Shown in pieces: positions 53,895-62,639 of a stretch of DNA of 64,000 bases. The notes under the pieces were generated by a model, which saw only the letters and a list, made by a program, of their open reading frames with translations, ran no database searches and was not told the origin of the DNA. This DNA comes from an uncultured Candidatus Entotheonella sp. (GTDB lineage: Bacteria > Tectomicrobia > Entotheonellia > Entotheonellales > Entotheonellaceae), in NCBI GenBank assembly GCA_958295825.1, contig OY282375.1:186001-250000 (forward strand), given 5' to 3'. Each line of letters starts with the position of its first letter. Position 1 is the stretch's first letter. A program made the translations under genes and the position numbers.

Positions 53895-55001
53895 TCATTG
53901 CTCTTCGTAATTGAATTCGACTTTGCTCTGAGAAACAATTTCGGTGATGACTAGTCCAAGTTTTCCATCTGCAAGTACCCGATCGAATCGGTCTAACAGC
54001 ATATCAATGTTGATGATTTCCTCAATACAGCTCATGTAGCGTGAGACGATTCTTGAGACCGGGTATAGACGCTTCGCAGCCGCCTCAATTTGCTGCCGTA
54101 ACGTCTCAATCGAAGCAGTGGACTTGACGACAAACGTCAGTGGAAAGCGTTGAATCTTATCTATATCGAGAAAGTATTTTTTGACATCAACTGTCTCGGT
54201 CACCTGAAAAAATCTCCCCAACGGTCTCATGACAAAATCGATACCGCCGTCATTGGCATTCGTACGGCCAGTCTTATAAAGGACAAGACCTTCCTCGCGG
54301 ATCCTATCCATCGTCCAGCCCCAAAAGATAGATTGCGAACCGTAGAACTCTTTCAGGATGGCATAGCTGACGATTTCAAATACGCGGGCATCTACATTCG
54401 GTTCCAAGCGACTCCGAATAAAGTCACGGACTTCATCCGGGTCACGGGCCTGGAGAGAGACCATTCTCTCGCAGTCTTTGATGAAGTCCTCAAAAGCGTC
54501 CTTTTTCGCCCCAATGTACGCATCAATTATCTTGATGACCATCGGAGCCAAATTAAACGTCTGCTCTCCAACAGTGACGTTCAAAAGGTTTTCGTTTATC
54601 CAGTACCGCTTAGTTTCGACCTCTCGCATAATGAGCTGGTATTCACAGGTAGGGAAGAATTTCGCGAACTCCTGGTTAGCCCGATGATTCAGCGCGTGAT
54701 TCTGAAGTCTCGACCCAAAGGGAAGTTCTCGCTGCCGTCTGAACAGGTCTGAAAATCGGGCGCCTTCATACTCGCTGTAGTTGCCACTCATTGGAAATCC
54801 TTGTCTCACATAGTCCTCAACGAGCACGTAAAGAGCATAGAGATTGCCAAAAGCGGAACGGGACTTGGAGCCGCGCGAGGCCGAGCGAGTCTTCTCGTTC
54901 AGATAACGAAGAAGCTCGCTTCGCTGATAGATAACGTCACCATGCTCCCCCACGTCTTCGCGGACGATTGATAGGATTGTTGACGTAAATTGGTGTTCCA
55001 T
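53895..55001 (-). CDS. Probable type II restriction endonuclease
   Basis: 368 residues, not assigned to a named enzyme. It begins 7 bases after the end of a DNA methyltransferase gene on the same strand, the classic arrangement of a type II pair. The segment NANDGGIDFVMRP followed by GRFFQVTETVDVKKYF (D255 and the strand at 264-276) looks like a PD-(D/E)XK core in which the ExK is altered (QVT or TET). The gene is AT-rich (about 45% GC), unlike its neighbours, indicating transfer. The rest is mainly helical. Confidence 0.7.
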   Translation of the reverse strand: MEHQFTSTILSIVREDVGEHGDVIYQRSELLRYLNEKTRSASRGSKSRSAFGNLYALYVLVEDYVRQGFPMSGNYSEYEGARFSDLFRRQRELPFGSRLQNHALNHRANQEFAKFFPTCEYQLIMREVETKRYWINENLLNVTVGEQTFNLAPMVIKIIDAYIGAKKDAFEDFIKDCERMVSLQARDPDEVRDFIRSRLEPNVDARVFEIVSYAILKEFYGSQSIFWGWTMDRIREEGLVLYKTGRTNANDGGIDFVMRPLGRFFQVTETVDVKKYFLDIDKIQRFPLTFVVKSTASIETLRQQIEAAAKRLYPVSRIVSRYMSCIEEIINIDMLLDRFDRVLADGKLGLVITEIVSQSKVEFNYEEQ

Positions 55002-55008
55002 TATGACG

Positions 55009-55929
55009 TTACTCGAAGAGTCTCTCTTGTTGCTGATCGGCCTTTATCGCTCCACCATGCTGGCCATTTAGGTTACGACGTTCAGTGTTCTTTTTGACCG
55101 CCTGTAGCAGCTCGCCATCTAAGACTTTTTGAATGCCGCATCGGCGAAGTCCTGTCTTGATGTAGTCTTTCTCCCATTCTATACCGATACTTTTCCGGTT
55201 TAATCGTTTAGCAACCGCGGAAGTCGTGAATGTGCCAGAGAAAGGATCAAGAACCACACCACCTGGATTGCTGCTTGCCAAAATAATACGTTCCAGCAAC
55301 GACTCAGGTTTTTGCGCGGGATGATTTTCGTACTCCTGCATCCTGTATCTCACGCGTGCGTAATACCAGACGTTGCCCGGAATCTTCTCCGTGTTGTAGC
55401 AAGTTGGCGCAGCTTTCCGATAGTCAATGAGTTTTCTCTGGGCTCCGGTGCGAGCCTCTACTTTGATATCATCACCGTTGAAGGTGTAGTTATCCTTATC
55501 CTTTACGCAGAAGAAGATTGGCTCGTACATCGAACCGAAATGTCGTTTCGCCTGTACCCCGGAACTGTCATAGTGCCAGATGATTCGGGAAACGATGTAA
55601 ATCCGTTTCCGAAGAAATAAATCGAGGTACGGAGCACATTGCGTACTGGTCATGAGGTAGAGACTGCCGTTCGGCTTAAGTTTAGCAATACACAAATCAA
55701 GCCAGCTTTCGCACCACTGTACGTAGCCCGCTTCCGACGGCCATTTATCACGAAAATTGGCAAACCGCTTTCCTATGCCGTACGGTGGGTCAGCAAAGAT
55801 AAGATCAACGGACTGGTCTGATATCCTCTCTTTCAGTACAGTTCCGGCCTCTCCCCAAAAAATAATATGACCGTCTTTCCTAAATGTCCGCACGCTTCCC
55901 TGTCTTACGATTGGTTTCATTTGCGTCAC
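55009..55929 (-). CDS. Type II site-specific DNA methyltransferase
   Basis: 306 residues of the beta-class amino-methyltransferase type. Catalytic motif DPPYGIG (D47-Y50) precedes the SAM motif LDPFSGTFTT (228-236); the usual GTGTT has F for G. AQKPESLLERIILASSNPGG is the typical motif before the SAM site. N6-adenine or N4-cytosine; DPPY favours adenine. AT-rich like the following endonuclease gene, with which it forms an RM operon. An IS5 element lies beyond the intervening relic upstream. Confidence 0.9.
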   Translation of the reverse strand: MTQMKPIVRQGSVRTFRKDGHIIFWGEAGTVLKERISDQSVDLIFADPPYGIGKRFANFRDKWPSEAGYVQWCESWLDLCIAKLKPNGSLYLMTSTQCAPYLDLFLRKRIYIVSRIIWHYDSSGVQAKRHFGSMYEPIFFCVKDKDNYTFNGDDIKVEARTGAQRKLIDYRKAAPTCYNTEKIPGNVWYYARVRYRMQEYENHPAQKPESLLERIILASSNPGGVVLDPFSGTFTTSAVAKRLNRKSIGIEWEKDYIKTGLRRCGIQKVLDGELLQAVKKNTERRNLNGQHGGAIKADQQQERLFE

Positions 55930-55958
55930 TTCGCCCTATCTCGTATGACGGACTCCAC

Positions 55959-56114
55959 CTAGCCTCCGAATAACGGCAGCCACAATAGACCGAGCACCGA
56001 TGCCTGCAAGGTCACGCCCATCCAACGCCATGTTTTGATATCGCCTCGCGGTGCCTCAACCTCCATGCGGGCACCTGAGATCTCAGTGCGCATGTTGGCC
56101 CGCAGTGCCTTCAT
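55959..56114 (-). pseudogene. C-terminal remnant of a coiled-coil membrane-anchored protein
   Basis: 51 codons: MKALRANMRTEISGARMEVE and APRGDIKTWRWMGVTLQA, then a hydrophobic end VLGLLWLPLFGG. This resembles the tail of small coiled-coil proteins with a C-terminal membrane helix, like the gene at 60230-60883. In another frame just upstream MDNQHREAIRALEVLIERTG looks like an N-terminal part, so one frameshifted gene next to the IS5 end is likely. Confidence 0.45.
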
Positions 56115-56247
56115 GTCCGTCCTGCGTGCCAGTTAACAATTCAGCATCAGCCAACTCCACGACGATCACCATTGCTGCCGGTTCGTTCGATCAACACTTC
56201 GAGCGCCCGTATGGCTTCACGGTGTTGGTTATCCATTTGCCGATCCC

Positions 56248-57090
56248 TAGGCTCAGGACCTATAAAAGGGTATCATGGGGCTTATGATGAGAGTCAACAC
56301 GCTGACGCCACAAGGAGAGCGATCATGTCCGAGCACCTCTTCTGGCTGGCCGACGACCCGTTTGACCGACTCAAACCCCTGTTACCCAACAAGGAGCGCG
56401 GCGTCCCACGCGTCGATGACCGAAAGGTCATCAGCGGTATCATCCACGTCATCCGCTATGGGCTGAAGTGGCGCGACGCGCCCGCCTGTTACGGACCCCA
56501 CAAGACCCTCTACAACCGCTTCGTGCGCTGGAGCAGGGCCGCGGTCTTCGACCGCATCTTCCAAGCCCTGGCTGCCGAAAGCACCGCCACCGCGACGGCC
56601 ATGATCGACAGCACCCATCGGGGGGCGCATCACACCGCCGCCAGCCTGCTCAAGGGGGGGCTTTTCCACGCCAGATCGGACGCACCCGGGGCGGGCTGAA
56701 CTCGAAGCTCCACGCCGTCTGCGATGGTAAGCCCGTCGTGCTGCGGTTGACGGCGGGGCAGGTCAGCGACCACTGCGGGGCTGATACGGTATTGAGGCCC
56801 TACCGGAAGCCGATGTCCTGATAGCCGACAAGGGTTATGACAGCGACAGGTTGCGCGAGGCCCTTGCCGAACGTGGCGTCAAGTCCTGTATTCCAGGCCG
56901 CGCCAAGCGCAAAGAGCCCATCATCTACGACACCGAGTTGTACAAGAGCTGCAACCCCATTGAGCGCCTGTTTGGCCAGCTCAAGGATTGGCGCCGCATC
57001 GTCACTCGTTACGACCGCTGTGCGCATACGTTCTTCAGTGCCATCTGCATAGCTGCCACGGTTAGTTTCTAGTTATGAGTCCTGAGCCTA
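56248..57090 (+). mobile_element. IS5-family (IS427-group-like) insertion sequence
   Basis: 843 bases bounded by a 12-base terminal inverted repeat, TAGGCTCAGGAC at 56248-56259 and its complement at 57079-57090. The outer TA on both sides may be the target duplication (flanks CTAG and CTAA). It carries one transposase gene with two frame changes. It sits between a coiled-coil relic and the HicB gene. Confidence 0.85.
56325..57072 (+). pseudogene. IS5-family transposase, two frame changes
   Basis: Starts at the ATG after AAGGAGAGCGATC: LADDPFDRLKPLLPNKERGV and GLKWRDAPACYGPHKTLYNR, DSTHRGAHHTAASLLKGG. A run of seven G at 56652-56660 marks the first shift (-1) into AFPRQIGRTRGGLNSKLHAV, possibly programmed as in other IS5 relatives. 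A second shift near 56795 leads to EALPEADVLIADKGYDSDRL and NPIERLFGQLKDWRRIVTRY. All catalytic regions are present, but the second shift makes an active enzyme unlikely. Confidence 0.85.
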
Positions 57091-57110
57091 AGTACGTTCA
57101 TGACGTCCTC

Positions 57111-57344
57111 CTATCGAAAGTCCGCTATCAAGGGACTGGGAGCGGATATGTCTTCGCGGACCTTGACGTACCTGCCCAGGGCGACTCCCAGGCAATCCTT
57201 GGCTATCTCGACGGCCTCATCCCAGGACCAGCCGCCGGTGTTGGCCCCGTACACGTCGGGAAAGGTCACCGTGTAGGCTTCCCTTCCACTCGCCCGTTCT
57301 TCTTCCTCGTCGCGGACGATACTGCACGGATAGGCGTAGCGCAT
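57111..57344 (-). CDS. HicB-family antitoxin-like protein
   Basis: 77 residues: MRYAYPCSIVRDEEEERASG, then YTVTFPDVYGANTGGWSWDE and AVEIAKDCLGVALGRYV, the partially degraded RNase-H-like fold of HicB antitoxins (YTVTFPDLPG..T.GDT..EA). A C-terminal DNA-binding domain is absent. No hicA toxin gene is adjacent: the M16 peptidase is upstream and the IS5 element begins 21 bases after its stop, so an orphan, perhaps because the IS removed its partner. Confidence 0.75.
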   Translation of the reverse strand: MRYAYPCSIVRDEEEERASGREAYTVTFPDVYGANTGGWSWDEAVEIAKDCLGVALGRYVKVREDISAPSPLIADFR

Positions 57345-57365
57345 GGTCTATAGGTCCCTGGAGCG

Positions 57366-59969
57366 TCATGTCTGCGCGCGCAGGATGGTGCGCAGCGAGC
57401 GCGACGGCTGCAGGTAGGTCCGGGCCGCCTCCTGGATGTCGGCCAAGCTGACCTGCTGCACCGCCTCCAGATACGTCTGGTAGGCATTCCACTGGCCCTG
57501 ATGCAGCATGCCGAGGCCGAAGATGCTGGTGCGCTGGCTGGTGCTCTGCAGGCTGATGTCGAGTGCGCCGGCGATGTAGGTCTTGGCGCGTTCCAATTCC
57601 TCCGGCGTAACCCCGTCGCTTTGAATCTCCTGCACCACGCGCTCGAATTCGCTGAGCGCCTCGGCTTCCTTCTCGGGCGTGCAGCCAATATAGAAAGCCA
57701 AGTAGCCGGGGTCGACCGGATAAGCGTCGAAGCTGGTGACCGCGTAGGCCAAGCCCCGCTTGTCCCTCAATTCCACGAACAGGCGGCCGCCCATGCCGCC
57801 GAGGATGGTATCGAGCACGTGCAGCGTGTAGCGGTTCGGGTCGCGGCCCGTGACGGTCGGAAAGCCCCAGATAATGTGCGTCTGCTGGCCTTCTACGTCG
57901 ATGACCTCGGTCGCCGCCTCATTCCACGTGGGCGCCTCCGGCACCGTGGGCGCTATGGCAGCGGCAGGCTCGGAAAGCGACGTCGGTGCCAATTGATGCC
58001 AACGCGACAACACCGTTTCGGCGGTGATGTCGCCCACGACGACGTACACCGCGTTCTGCGGGCGCAGCAGGCTTTGGTGGAATGCGGCCAAGTCATCGCG
58101 CAACACCGCGGACAACCCCTCGGGCGTGCCGATGGACAGGTGGTTGTAGGGATGGGAGCCGTAGAATTTGCGCAGGAACTGCTGCATCGCGTATTGGAAG
58201 CGGTTTTCCTTCAGGGTGTCGAGATCGCGCAATTGATCGGCTTGCTCACGCGCCACTTCGACGTCTGGGAAGCTGGGCTCGGTCAGCAACTCAAGGTAGA
58301 GTTCCAGCCCATCGGCAAAAGTATCGCGCAGAAAGCGGGCGGCGAGCTGGACGGAATCGCGGTCGCTTGAGGCGCCCAGGGTGGCGCCGAGGCGGTCAAG
58401 CTCGCGTTCGATCTCGGAAGCGCTTCGCATGCTGGTGCCGCGGTCCCACGTGGCGCTGAGGAGGCGAACGATGCCTTCCTTGCCCTGCGGAGCGCTGCGT
58501 TGCCCACCGGCGAGCAAGGTGCGAATGGTAACGAGCGGCGCTTTGCGGTCGGTCTGTACGACCAGCGTGCTGCCGCCCGGCAGCGACACGACGGAGGTGT
58601 TGTCCGCGCTGCGCGGCGCCGCGGGCGCCTGCGGCGTCTCGTCCTGCCGGGTCCAGGCGAGCATGGTTTCCTGGCTTGGCAGGTCGGCGTCCGAGGGCAT
58701 AAGCAGGGCGAGGTTGGCGCGCTGCGGATCGAGGAACGTCGCCGCCACCTGCTGCAGGTCGTCGTGGCTCAGCGATTCGATGGCGGCCACGTAGCGTTCG
58801 CCGTAGTTCGGGTCGCCGTACACCAGCATGTGACTGCCCAGTTGGCTGGCGATGCCCTGGTACGTTTCGCGGGCGTGCACGAAATGGCTGACGATGCGCG
58901 TTTTGGCTGCCGCCAGGTCGTGCTCGGAGATGGACAAAGCGGGTTGCCGCACGGGCTGCATCAGCCCCTGTACCACCTCGGCCACGTCGTCGGTCATGCA
59001 GGTGGCGCCGAGCAGGAAGACGCCGCGGTCGCACGGCGTGTAGTTATAGGCATACACGTCGTGGGCCAATTGGCGGCGGCGCTTGAGGGCGGTGTAGAGG
59101 GTGGAATTATAGCCCGAACCCAGCAGGTCGCTGAGCAGGTCGAGCGCCGGGACTTGTGGATCGGTGGCCTCGACCGACGGCATGGCGATTTCGACGCGCG
59201 CCAACTCGGCCCGGAAGGGGAACGCCAGCACGCGCGGCTGCGCCTGGGGGGGTTCGTCTGCACGCGGCCTGACAGGCAATGCCGTGGCCGGCACGGCGCC
59301 GAAGCGGTCCTCGACGGTGCGCAGCATGGTGTCGGAATCGAAGTCGCCGACGGCCACGAAGATCATGTTGTTGGGCACGTACCAAGTGTTGAACACGCGC
59401 AGCATGTCGTCGCGCTGGATGGGTCGCACGGTTTCCTCGAAACCGATGATCGGGCGGCGGTAGGGGTGCGTCGTGAAGGTGAGGTCGAACAGGCGTTCGG
59501 CGACTTCGTGGTCCGGGTTGTCCTTGCTGCGGCGGAATTCCTCGAGCACCACTTCCTTTTCGCGTTCCAGCTCGGTGGGATCGAAGAAGGAATGCAGAAC
59601 GGCGTCGCTCAACACGTCGAAGCCGGTTTCCCAGAAACGGCTGGACAGGGTGACGTGGTAGACCGTTTCATCGTAATTCGTCCAGGCGTTCACCGAGCCG
59701 CCGGCACCCTCGATGAGGGCGGCGATTTCCCCGTTCGGAAAGCGGTCCGTGCCCTTGAACAGCATGTGCTCGAAGACGTGCGCAATGCCTGCCACGGCCG
59801 GGTCCTCGTCGGCGCTGCCGAACCGCACCCACGTCTGCAGGGCGACGACGGGTGCGCTGTGGTCTTCAAGCAGCACCACTTGCAGGCCGTTATCAAGGAT
59901 GTGCACGTTGGCCCTGGGAGCGTGGTCGAGGTCGCCGTTCGTCACGGGGCGGCGGGTTGCGGATTGCAT
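57366..59969 (-). CDS. M16-family zinc metallopeptidase, two-domain
   Basis: 867 residues. The inverted zinc motif HVFEH (H64, E67, H68) with the distant Glu in VVLEEFRR (E144) mark an active first half; the second half (from ~430, LPGGSTLVVQTDRKAPLVTI) repeats the fold without zinc ligands, as in pitrilysin-type peptidases fused from PqqL-like halves. No signal peptide is evident, so cytoplasmic unless exported otherwise. Degrades peptides inside a closed chamber. CCAGGAGGAC precedes the ATG. It is 21 bases upstream of the HicB gene on the same strand and probably co-transcribed with it. Confidence 0.93.
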   Translation of the reverse strand: MQSATRRPVTNGDLDHAPRANVHILDNGLQVVLLEDHSAPVVALQTWVRFGSADEDPAVAGIAHVFEHMLFKGTDRFPNGEIAALIEGAGGSVNAWTNYDETVYHVTLSSRFWETGFDVLSDAVLHSFFDPTELEREKEVVLEEFRRSKDNPDHEVAERLFDLTFTTHPYRRPIIGFEETVRPIQRDDMLRVFNTWYVPNNMIFVAVGDFDSDTMLRTVEDRFGAVPATALPVRPRADEPPQAQPRVLAFPFRAELARVEIAMPSVEATDPQVPALDLLSDLLGSGYNSTLYTALKRRRQLAHDVYAYNYTPCDRGVFLLGATCMTDDVAEVVQGLMQPVRQPALSISEHDLAAAKTRIVSHFVHARETYQGIASQLGSHMLVYGDPNYGERYVAAIESLSHDDLQQVAATFLDPQRANLALLMPSDADLPSQETMLAWTRQDETPQAPAAPRSADNTSVVSLPGGSTLVVQTDRKAPLVTIRTLLAGGQRSAPQGKEGIVRLLSATWDRGTSMRSASEIERELDRLGATLGASSDRDSVQLAARFLRDTFADGLELYLELLTEPSFPDVEVAREQADQLRDLDTLKENRFQYAMQQFLRKFYGSHPYNHLSIGTPEGLSAVLRDDLAAFHQSLLRPQNAVYVVVGDITAETVLSRWHQLAPTSLSEPAAAIAPTVPEAPTWNEAATEVIDVEGQQTHIIWGFPTVTGRDPNRYTLHVLDTILGGMGGRLFVELRDKRGLAYAVTSFDAYPVDPGYLAFYIGCTPEKEAEALSEFERVVQEIQSDGVTPEELERAKTYIAGALDISLQSTSQRTSIFGLGMLHQGQWNAYQTYLEAVQQVSLADIQEAARTYLQPSRSLRTILRAQT

Positions 59970-60229
59970 GTGCGGGAGTCCTCCTGGGGAAAGATGGTGA
60001 TGGTGGAATTTCCGAACGATACCTTACTTCGGCGCCGGATACCATAACGCATCAAGGGCTTCTCACTCATCCCGGAAAAGGGCGGTGATCTTTACGGCTG
60101 GAGGCGACAAACATTGCGTAGTATAGTCGCCCGCGTTTTTGTACGATTCTGAATGGACGTGCGCCTGAAGCTATCGGATGGTTGGGGTTCATTCCGGCCG
60201 CTTCCAGGAAGCCGGCAGGGGGAAGAAGC

Positions 60230-60883
60230 ATGGCCGAAACATTGGCAGTTGTCAGCGCCGAACAGTTTGCCGAGTTCACCATACGTATGGATCAGCGTTT
60301 CGACGGCATGCAACAACAATTCAACGGCATGCAGCAACAAGTCGATCAGCGCCTGGACGACGTGCGGCAGCAAGTCAACCAGCGTTTCGACGGCATGCAG
60401 CAACAATTCAACGGCATGCAGCAACAATTCAACGGCATGCAGCAACAAGTCGATCAACGCCTGGACGACGTGCGGCAGCAAGTCAACCAGCGTTTCGACG
60501 GCATGCAGCAACAAGTCAACGGCATGCAGCAACAAGTCGACCAGCGCCTGGACGACATGCGGCAACAAGTCGATCAGCGCTTGGACGATGTGCGGCGGCA
60601 GGTCAACCAGCGTTTCGACGGCATGCAGCAACAAGTTGACGACTCGCGGCAGCAAATCGATCAGCGTTTCGATCTGACCCACGAGAGCATCAATCATCGC
60701 CTTGAGGCCACGGACAAACGCTTTGACGATTTGCATCGGGCCGTGGCGGACATCCGGCAGACCTTGGTTGAAATGCGCACCGAATCACACGCCGACATGC
60801 GCCAGTTACGCCAGTGGCTGGTTGGACTGTGCGTCGGTTTTGTCATTGCTATCGGTGTGGCCCTGCTTAAGGGAGGCGGCTAA
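60230..60883 (+). CDS. Repeat-built coiled-coil protein with C-terminal membrane anchor
   Basis: 217 residues. About 25-150 are near-perfect repeats of the types QRFDGMQQQVN and QRLDDVRQQV, forming a long heptad coiled coil; the end is a single hydrophobic helix (WLVGLCVGFVIAIGVALL) with a short tail. Such proteins (DUF1640-like group) are membrane-anchored, role unknown. The start ATG at 60230 follows GGGGGAAGAAGC. The DNA repeats imply recent unit gain or loss. The crotonase gene begins 46 bases later. Confidence 0.8.
   Translation: MAETLAVVSAEQFAEFTIRMDQRFDGMQQQFNGMQQQVDQRLDDVRQQVNQRFDGMQQQFNGMQQQFNGMQQQVDQRLDDVRQQVNQRFDGMQQQVNGMQQQVDQRLDDMRQQVDQRLDDVRRQVNQRFDGMQQQVDDSRQQIDQRFDLTHESINHRLEATDKRFDDLHRAVADIRQTLVEMRTESHADMRQLRQWLVGLCVGFVIAIGVALLKGGG
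60296..60653. repeat. In-frame tandem repeats within the coiled-coil gene
   Basis: Units of the form TTCGACGGCATGCAGCAACA and GACGACGTGCGGCAGCAAGT alternate many times with few substitutions, all in multiples of three, so unit copy number can vary by slippage without breaking the frame. Confidence 0.85.
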
Positions 60884-60929
60884 CACCGCGTTCGGGGCAG
60901 CAACCGTTACATCACGGGAGAGAAAGGGT

Positions 60930-61724
60930 ATGAGCGACGCCGAGAAGCTACTGATGGAAAAGGACGGGCCGATTGGCTGGATCATTTTCAACCAGCCGGA
61001 AAAGCGCAACGCCGTGAGCCAGGAAATGTGGGAACTGATGCCGGATTACGTGAAGGACCTGGCCGAAGACGATGCCATCCGGGTGGTCATCCTGCGCGGC
61101 GCCGGTGAGCAGGCGTTCGTCGCCGGGGCCGACATCTCGCAGTTCAAGGAGCGGCGCCGCAACATGGACGACGAAGCGGCCTACGGGCGCATCTCGGCGC
61201 GCGGCCAGGAAAGCCTGAAAACGCTCGAAAAGCCACTGCTGGCCATGATTCACGGCTATTGCATCGGCGGCGGCGTCAGCATCGCCATCGGCTGCGACAT
61301 GCGCATCGCTGCGGACGACGCTCGCTTCGGCATTCCCGCCGCCCGCTTGGGGCTGGGCTACCATTACAATGGCATGGAGCGGCTCATGAAGCTCATCGGG
61401 CCGGCCTACACCAAGGAGATCTTCTTCACCGCGCGCACGAATTTCAGCGCCCAGGACGCCCTGCGCATGGGGCTGGTCAACCAGGTCGTCCCCAAAGACG
61501 AGCTGGAATCGTTCACCCGCGATTACGCCCTCACCATGGCCCGCAACGCCCCACTCACCCTGCGCTCCGCCAAGGCCAGCGTGGATCAATTGATACAGCC
61601 GCCCGAACAGCGCGACCTGGCCGCGCTCGACGCGCTCATCGCCGATTGCTTCAACAGCCAGGATTACCAGGAAGGCGTGCAGGCATTCACCGAGAAACGT
61701 CGCCCGCAGTTCCAGGGCCGCTGA
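60930..61724 (+). CDS. Enoyl-CoA hydratase/isomerase-family protein
   Basis: 264 residues of the crotonase superfamily. The two oxyanion-hole segments are AGADISQF and HGYCIGGGVSIAIGCDMRIA; SAQDALRMGLVNQVVP follows. Of the two catalytic glutamates of true hydratases, the first (normally in FGQPEI..G) is replaced (FGIPAARLGLGY), while the second (KEIFFTAR) is present. It is therefore more likely an isomerase, decarboxylase-like or other crotonase-fold enzyme than a standard hydratase. Clear ATG at 60930. Neighbours are a coiled-coil gene and a USP gene, which do not help with pathway. Confidence 0.88.
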   Translation: MSDAEKLLMEKDGPIGWIIFNQPEKRNAVSQEMWELMPDYVKDLAEDDAIRVVILRGAGEQAFVAGADISQFKERRRNMDDEAAYGRISARGQESLKTLEKPLLAMIHGYCIGGGVSIAIGCDMRIAADDARFGIPAARLGLGYHYNGMERLMKLIGPAYTKEIFFTARTNFSAQDALRMGLVNQVVPKDELESFTRDYALTMARNAPLTLRSAKASVDQLIQPPEQRDLAALDALIADCFNSQDYQEGVQAFTEKRRPQFQGR

Positions 61725-61772
61725 CGCATCAGGATTGACCAATTTCCCGCCAAGGGCAGGAGGGAAGCTATC

Positions 61773-62639
61773 ATGTACAGAAAAGTGCTGGTGGCCATCG
61801 GCGGAAGCCCGTGGTCGGACGCCGCTCTGAGCTACGCCATCTCCTTGGTCGCCGCCACCGGCGCCGACTTGACGATTCTCACCGTGCTGGCCAGTCCGGT
61901 GGCCTACACCATGCCCGACGTAATGGCGTCCTCCGAGTTACTGATGGAGAGCATCGAGCGCCAGGGGCACGAACTGATTGCCCAGGCCTCGGCCAAGGCC
62001 GACGCCGCCGCGGTGCCCTACAGCGCGGTCGCCAGGTGGGGCAGCGTGCCGGAAACTATCCTGCAGACGGCGCAGGAGGGGCAGTGCGACCTCATCATCC
62101 TCGGATCGCGCGTCATCACCGGCTGGAAACGCCTCGTGATCGGGCGCACCCTGAACGCTGTCACCGCCCGCTGCGAGCAGCCCCTGCTGGTCATCAAACA
62201 TCCCCCCGCCGTGGATCTCGGGCAACCCACGTGGCGTCGCCTCCTGGTGGCCACCGGCGGCTCGCCGTGGTCGGACATGGCGGTGGATCACGCCCTCAAG
62301 CTAGCGCAGGAAAACGGTTTGGAGGTCTGCATCCTGTGCGTCGACGCCAGCCGCGCCGCCGGGGCCCCCCTCGACGATAACTCCGGCGCCAAGGACATTC
62401 TCGCCAATGCCGAGGCGCGCGCCGCTGCCGCCGGCGTGACGTACGAGGCCCGTTTAGCCTACGGCAACGTCACCGAGGCCGTTCTGGAAACCGCCAGCAA
62501 CCGCCAGTGCGACGCCATCGTCATGGGGTCGCGCGGCATGACCGGCCTCAAACGCCTGATGATCGGCAGCATTTCCAACGCCGTGGCAGCCAAATCCCTC
62601 CTCCCGGTGATGATCGTCAAACGCTTCCTGGCCGCCTGA
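61773..62639 (+). CDS. Universal stress protein with two USP domains
   Basis: 288 residues with two UspA domains in tandem. Each begins with a phosphate-facing strand (KVLVAIGGSPWSDAAL; RLLVATGGSPWSDMAV) and ends with the nucleotide-binding loop: GSRVITGWKRLVIGRTLNAV in the first, GSRGMTGLKRLMIGSISNAV in the second. Both loops keep the G-x2-G-x9-G(S/T)-like pattern that binds ATP, the second better than the first. Cytoplasmic stress protein. AGGAGGGAAGC lies before the ATG. It follows the crotonase gene by 48 bases. Confidence 0.92.
   Translation: MYRKVLVAIGGSPWSDAALSYAISLVAATGADLTILTVLASPVAYTMPDVMASSELLMESIERQGHELIAQASAKADAAAVPYSAVARWGSVPETILQTAQEGQCDLIILGSRVITGWKRLVIGRTLNAVTARCEQPLLVIKHPPAVDLGQPTWRRLLVATGGSPWSDMAVDHALKLAQENGLEVCILCVDASRAAGAPLDDNSGAKDILANAEARAAAAGVTYEARLAYGNVTEAVLETASNRQCDAIVMGSRGMTGLKRLMIGSISNAVAAKSLLPVMIVKRFLAA

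Noticed and set aside
58500..60047. 515-codon plus-strand frame opposite the M16 peptidase
   Set aside because: Antisense shadow; the minus strand has the zinc site and a good ribosome site.
60296..60653. CRISPR-like or tandem array
   Set aside because: The repeats are in frame, contiguous without unique spacers and encode heptads, so they belong to the coiled-coil gene.
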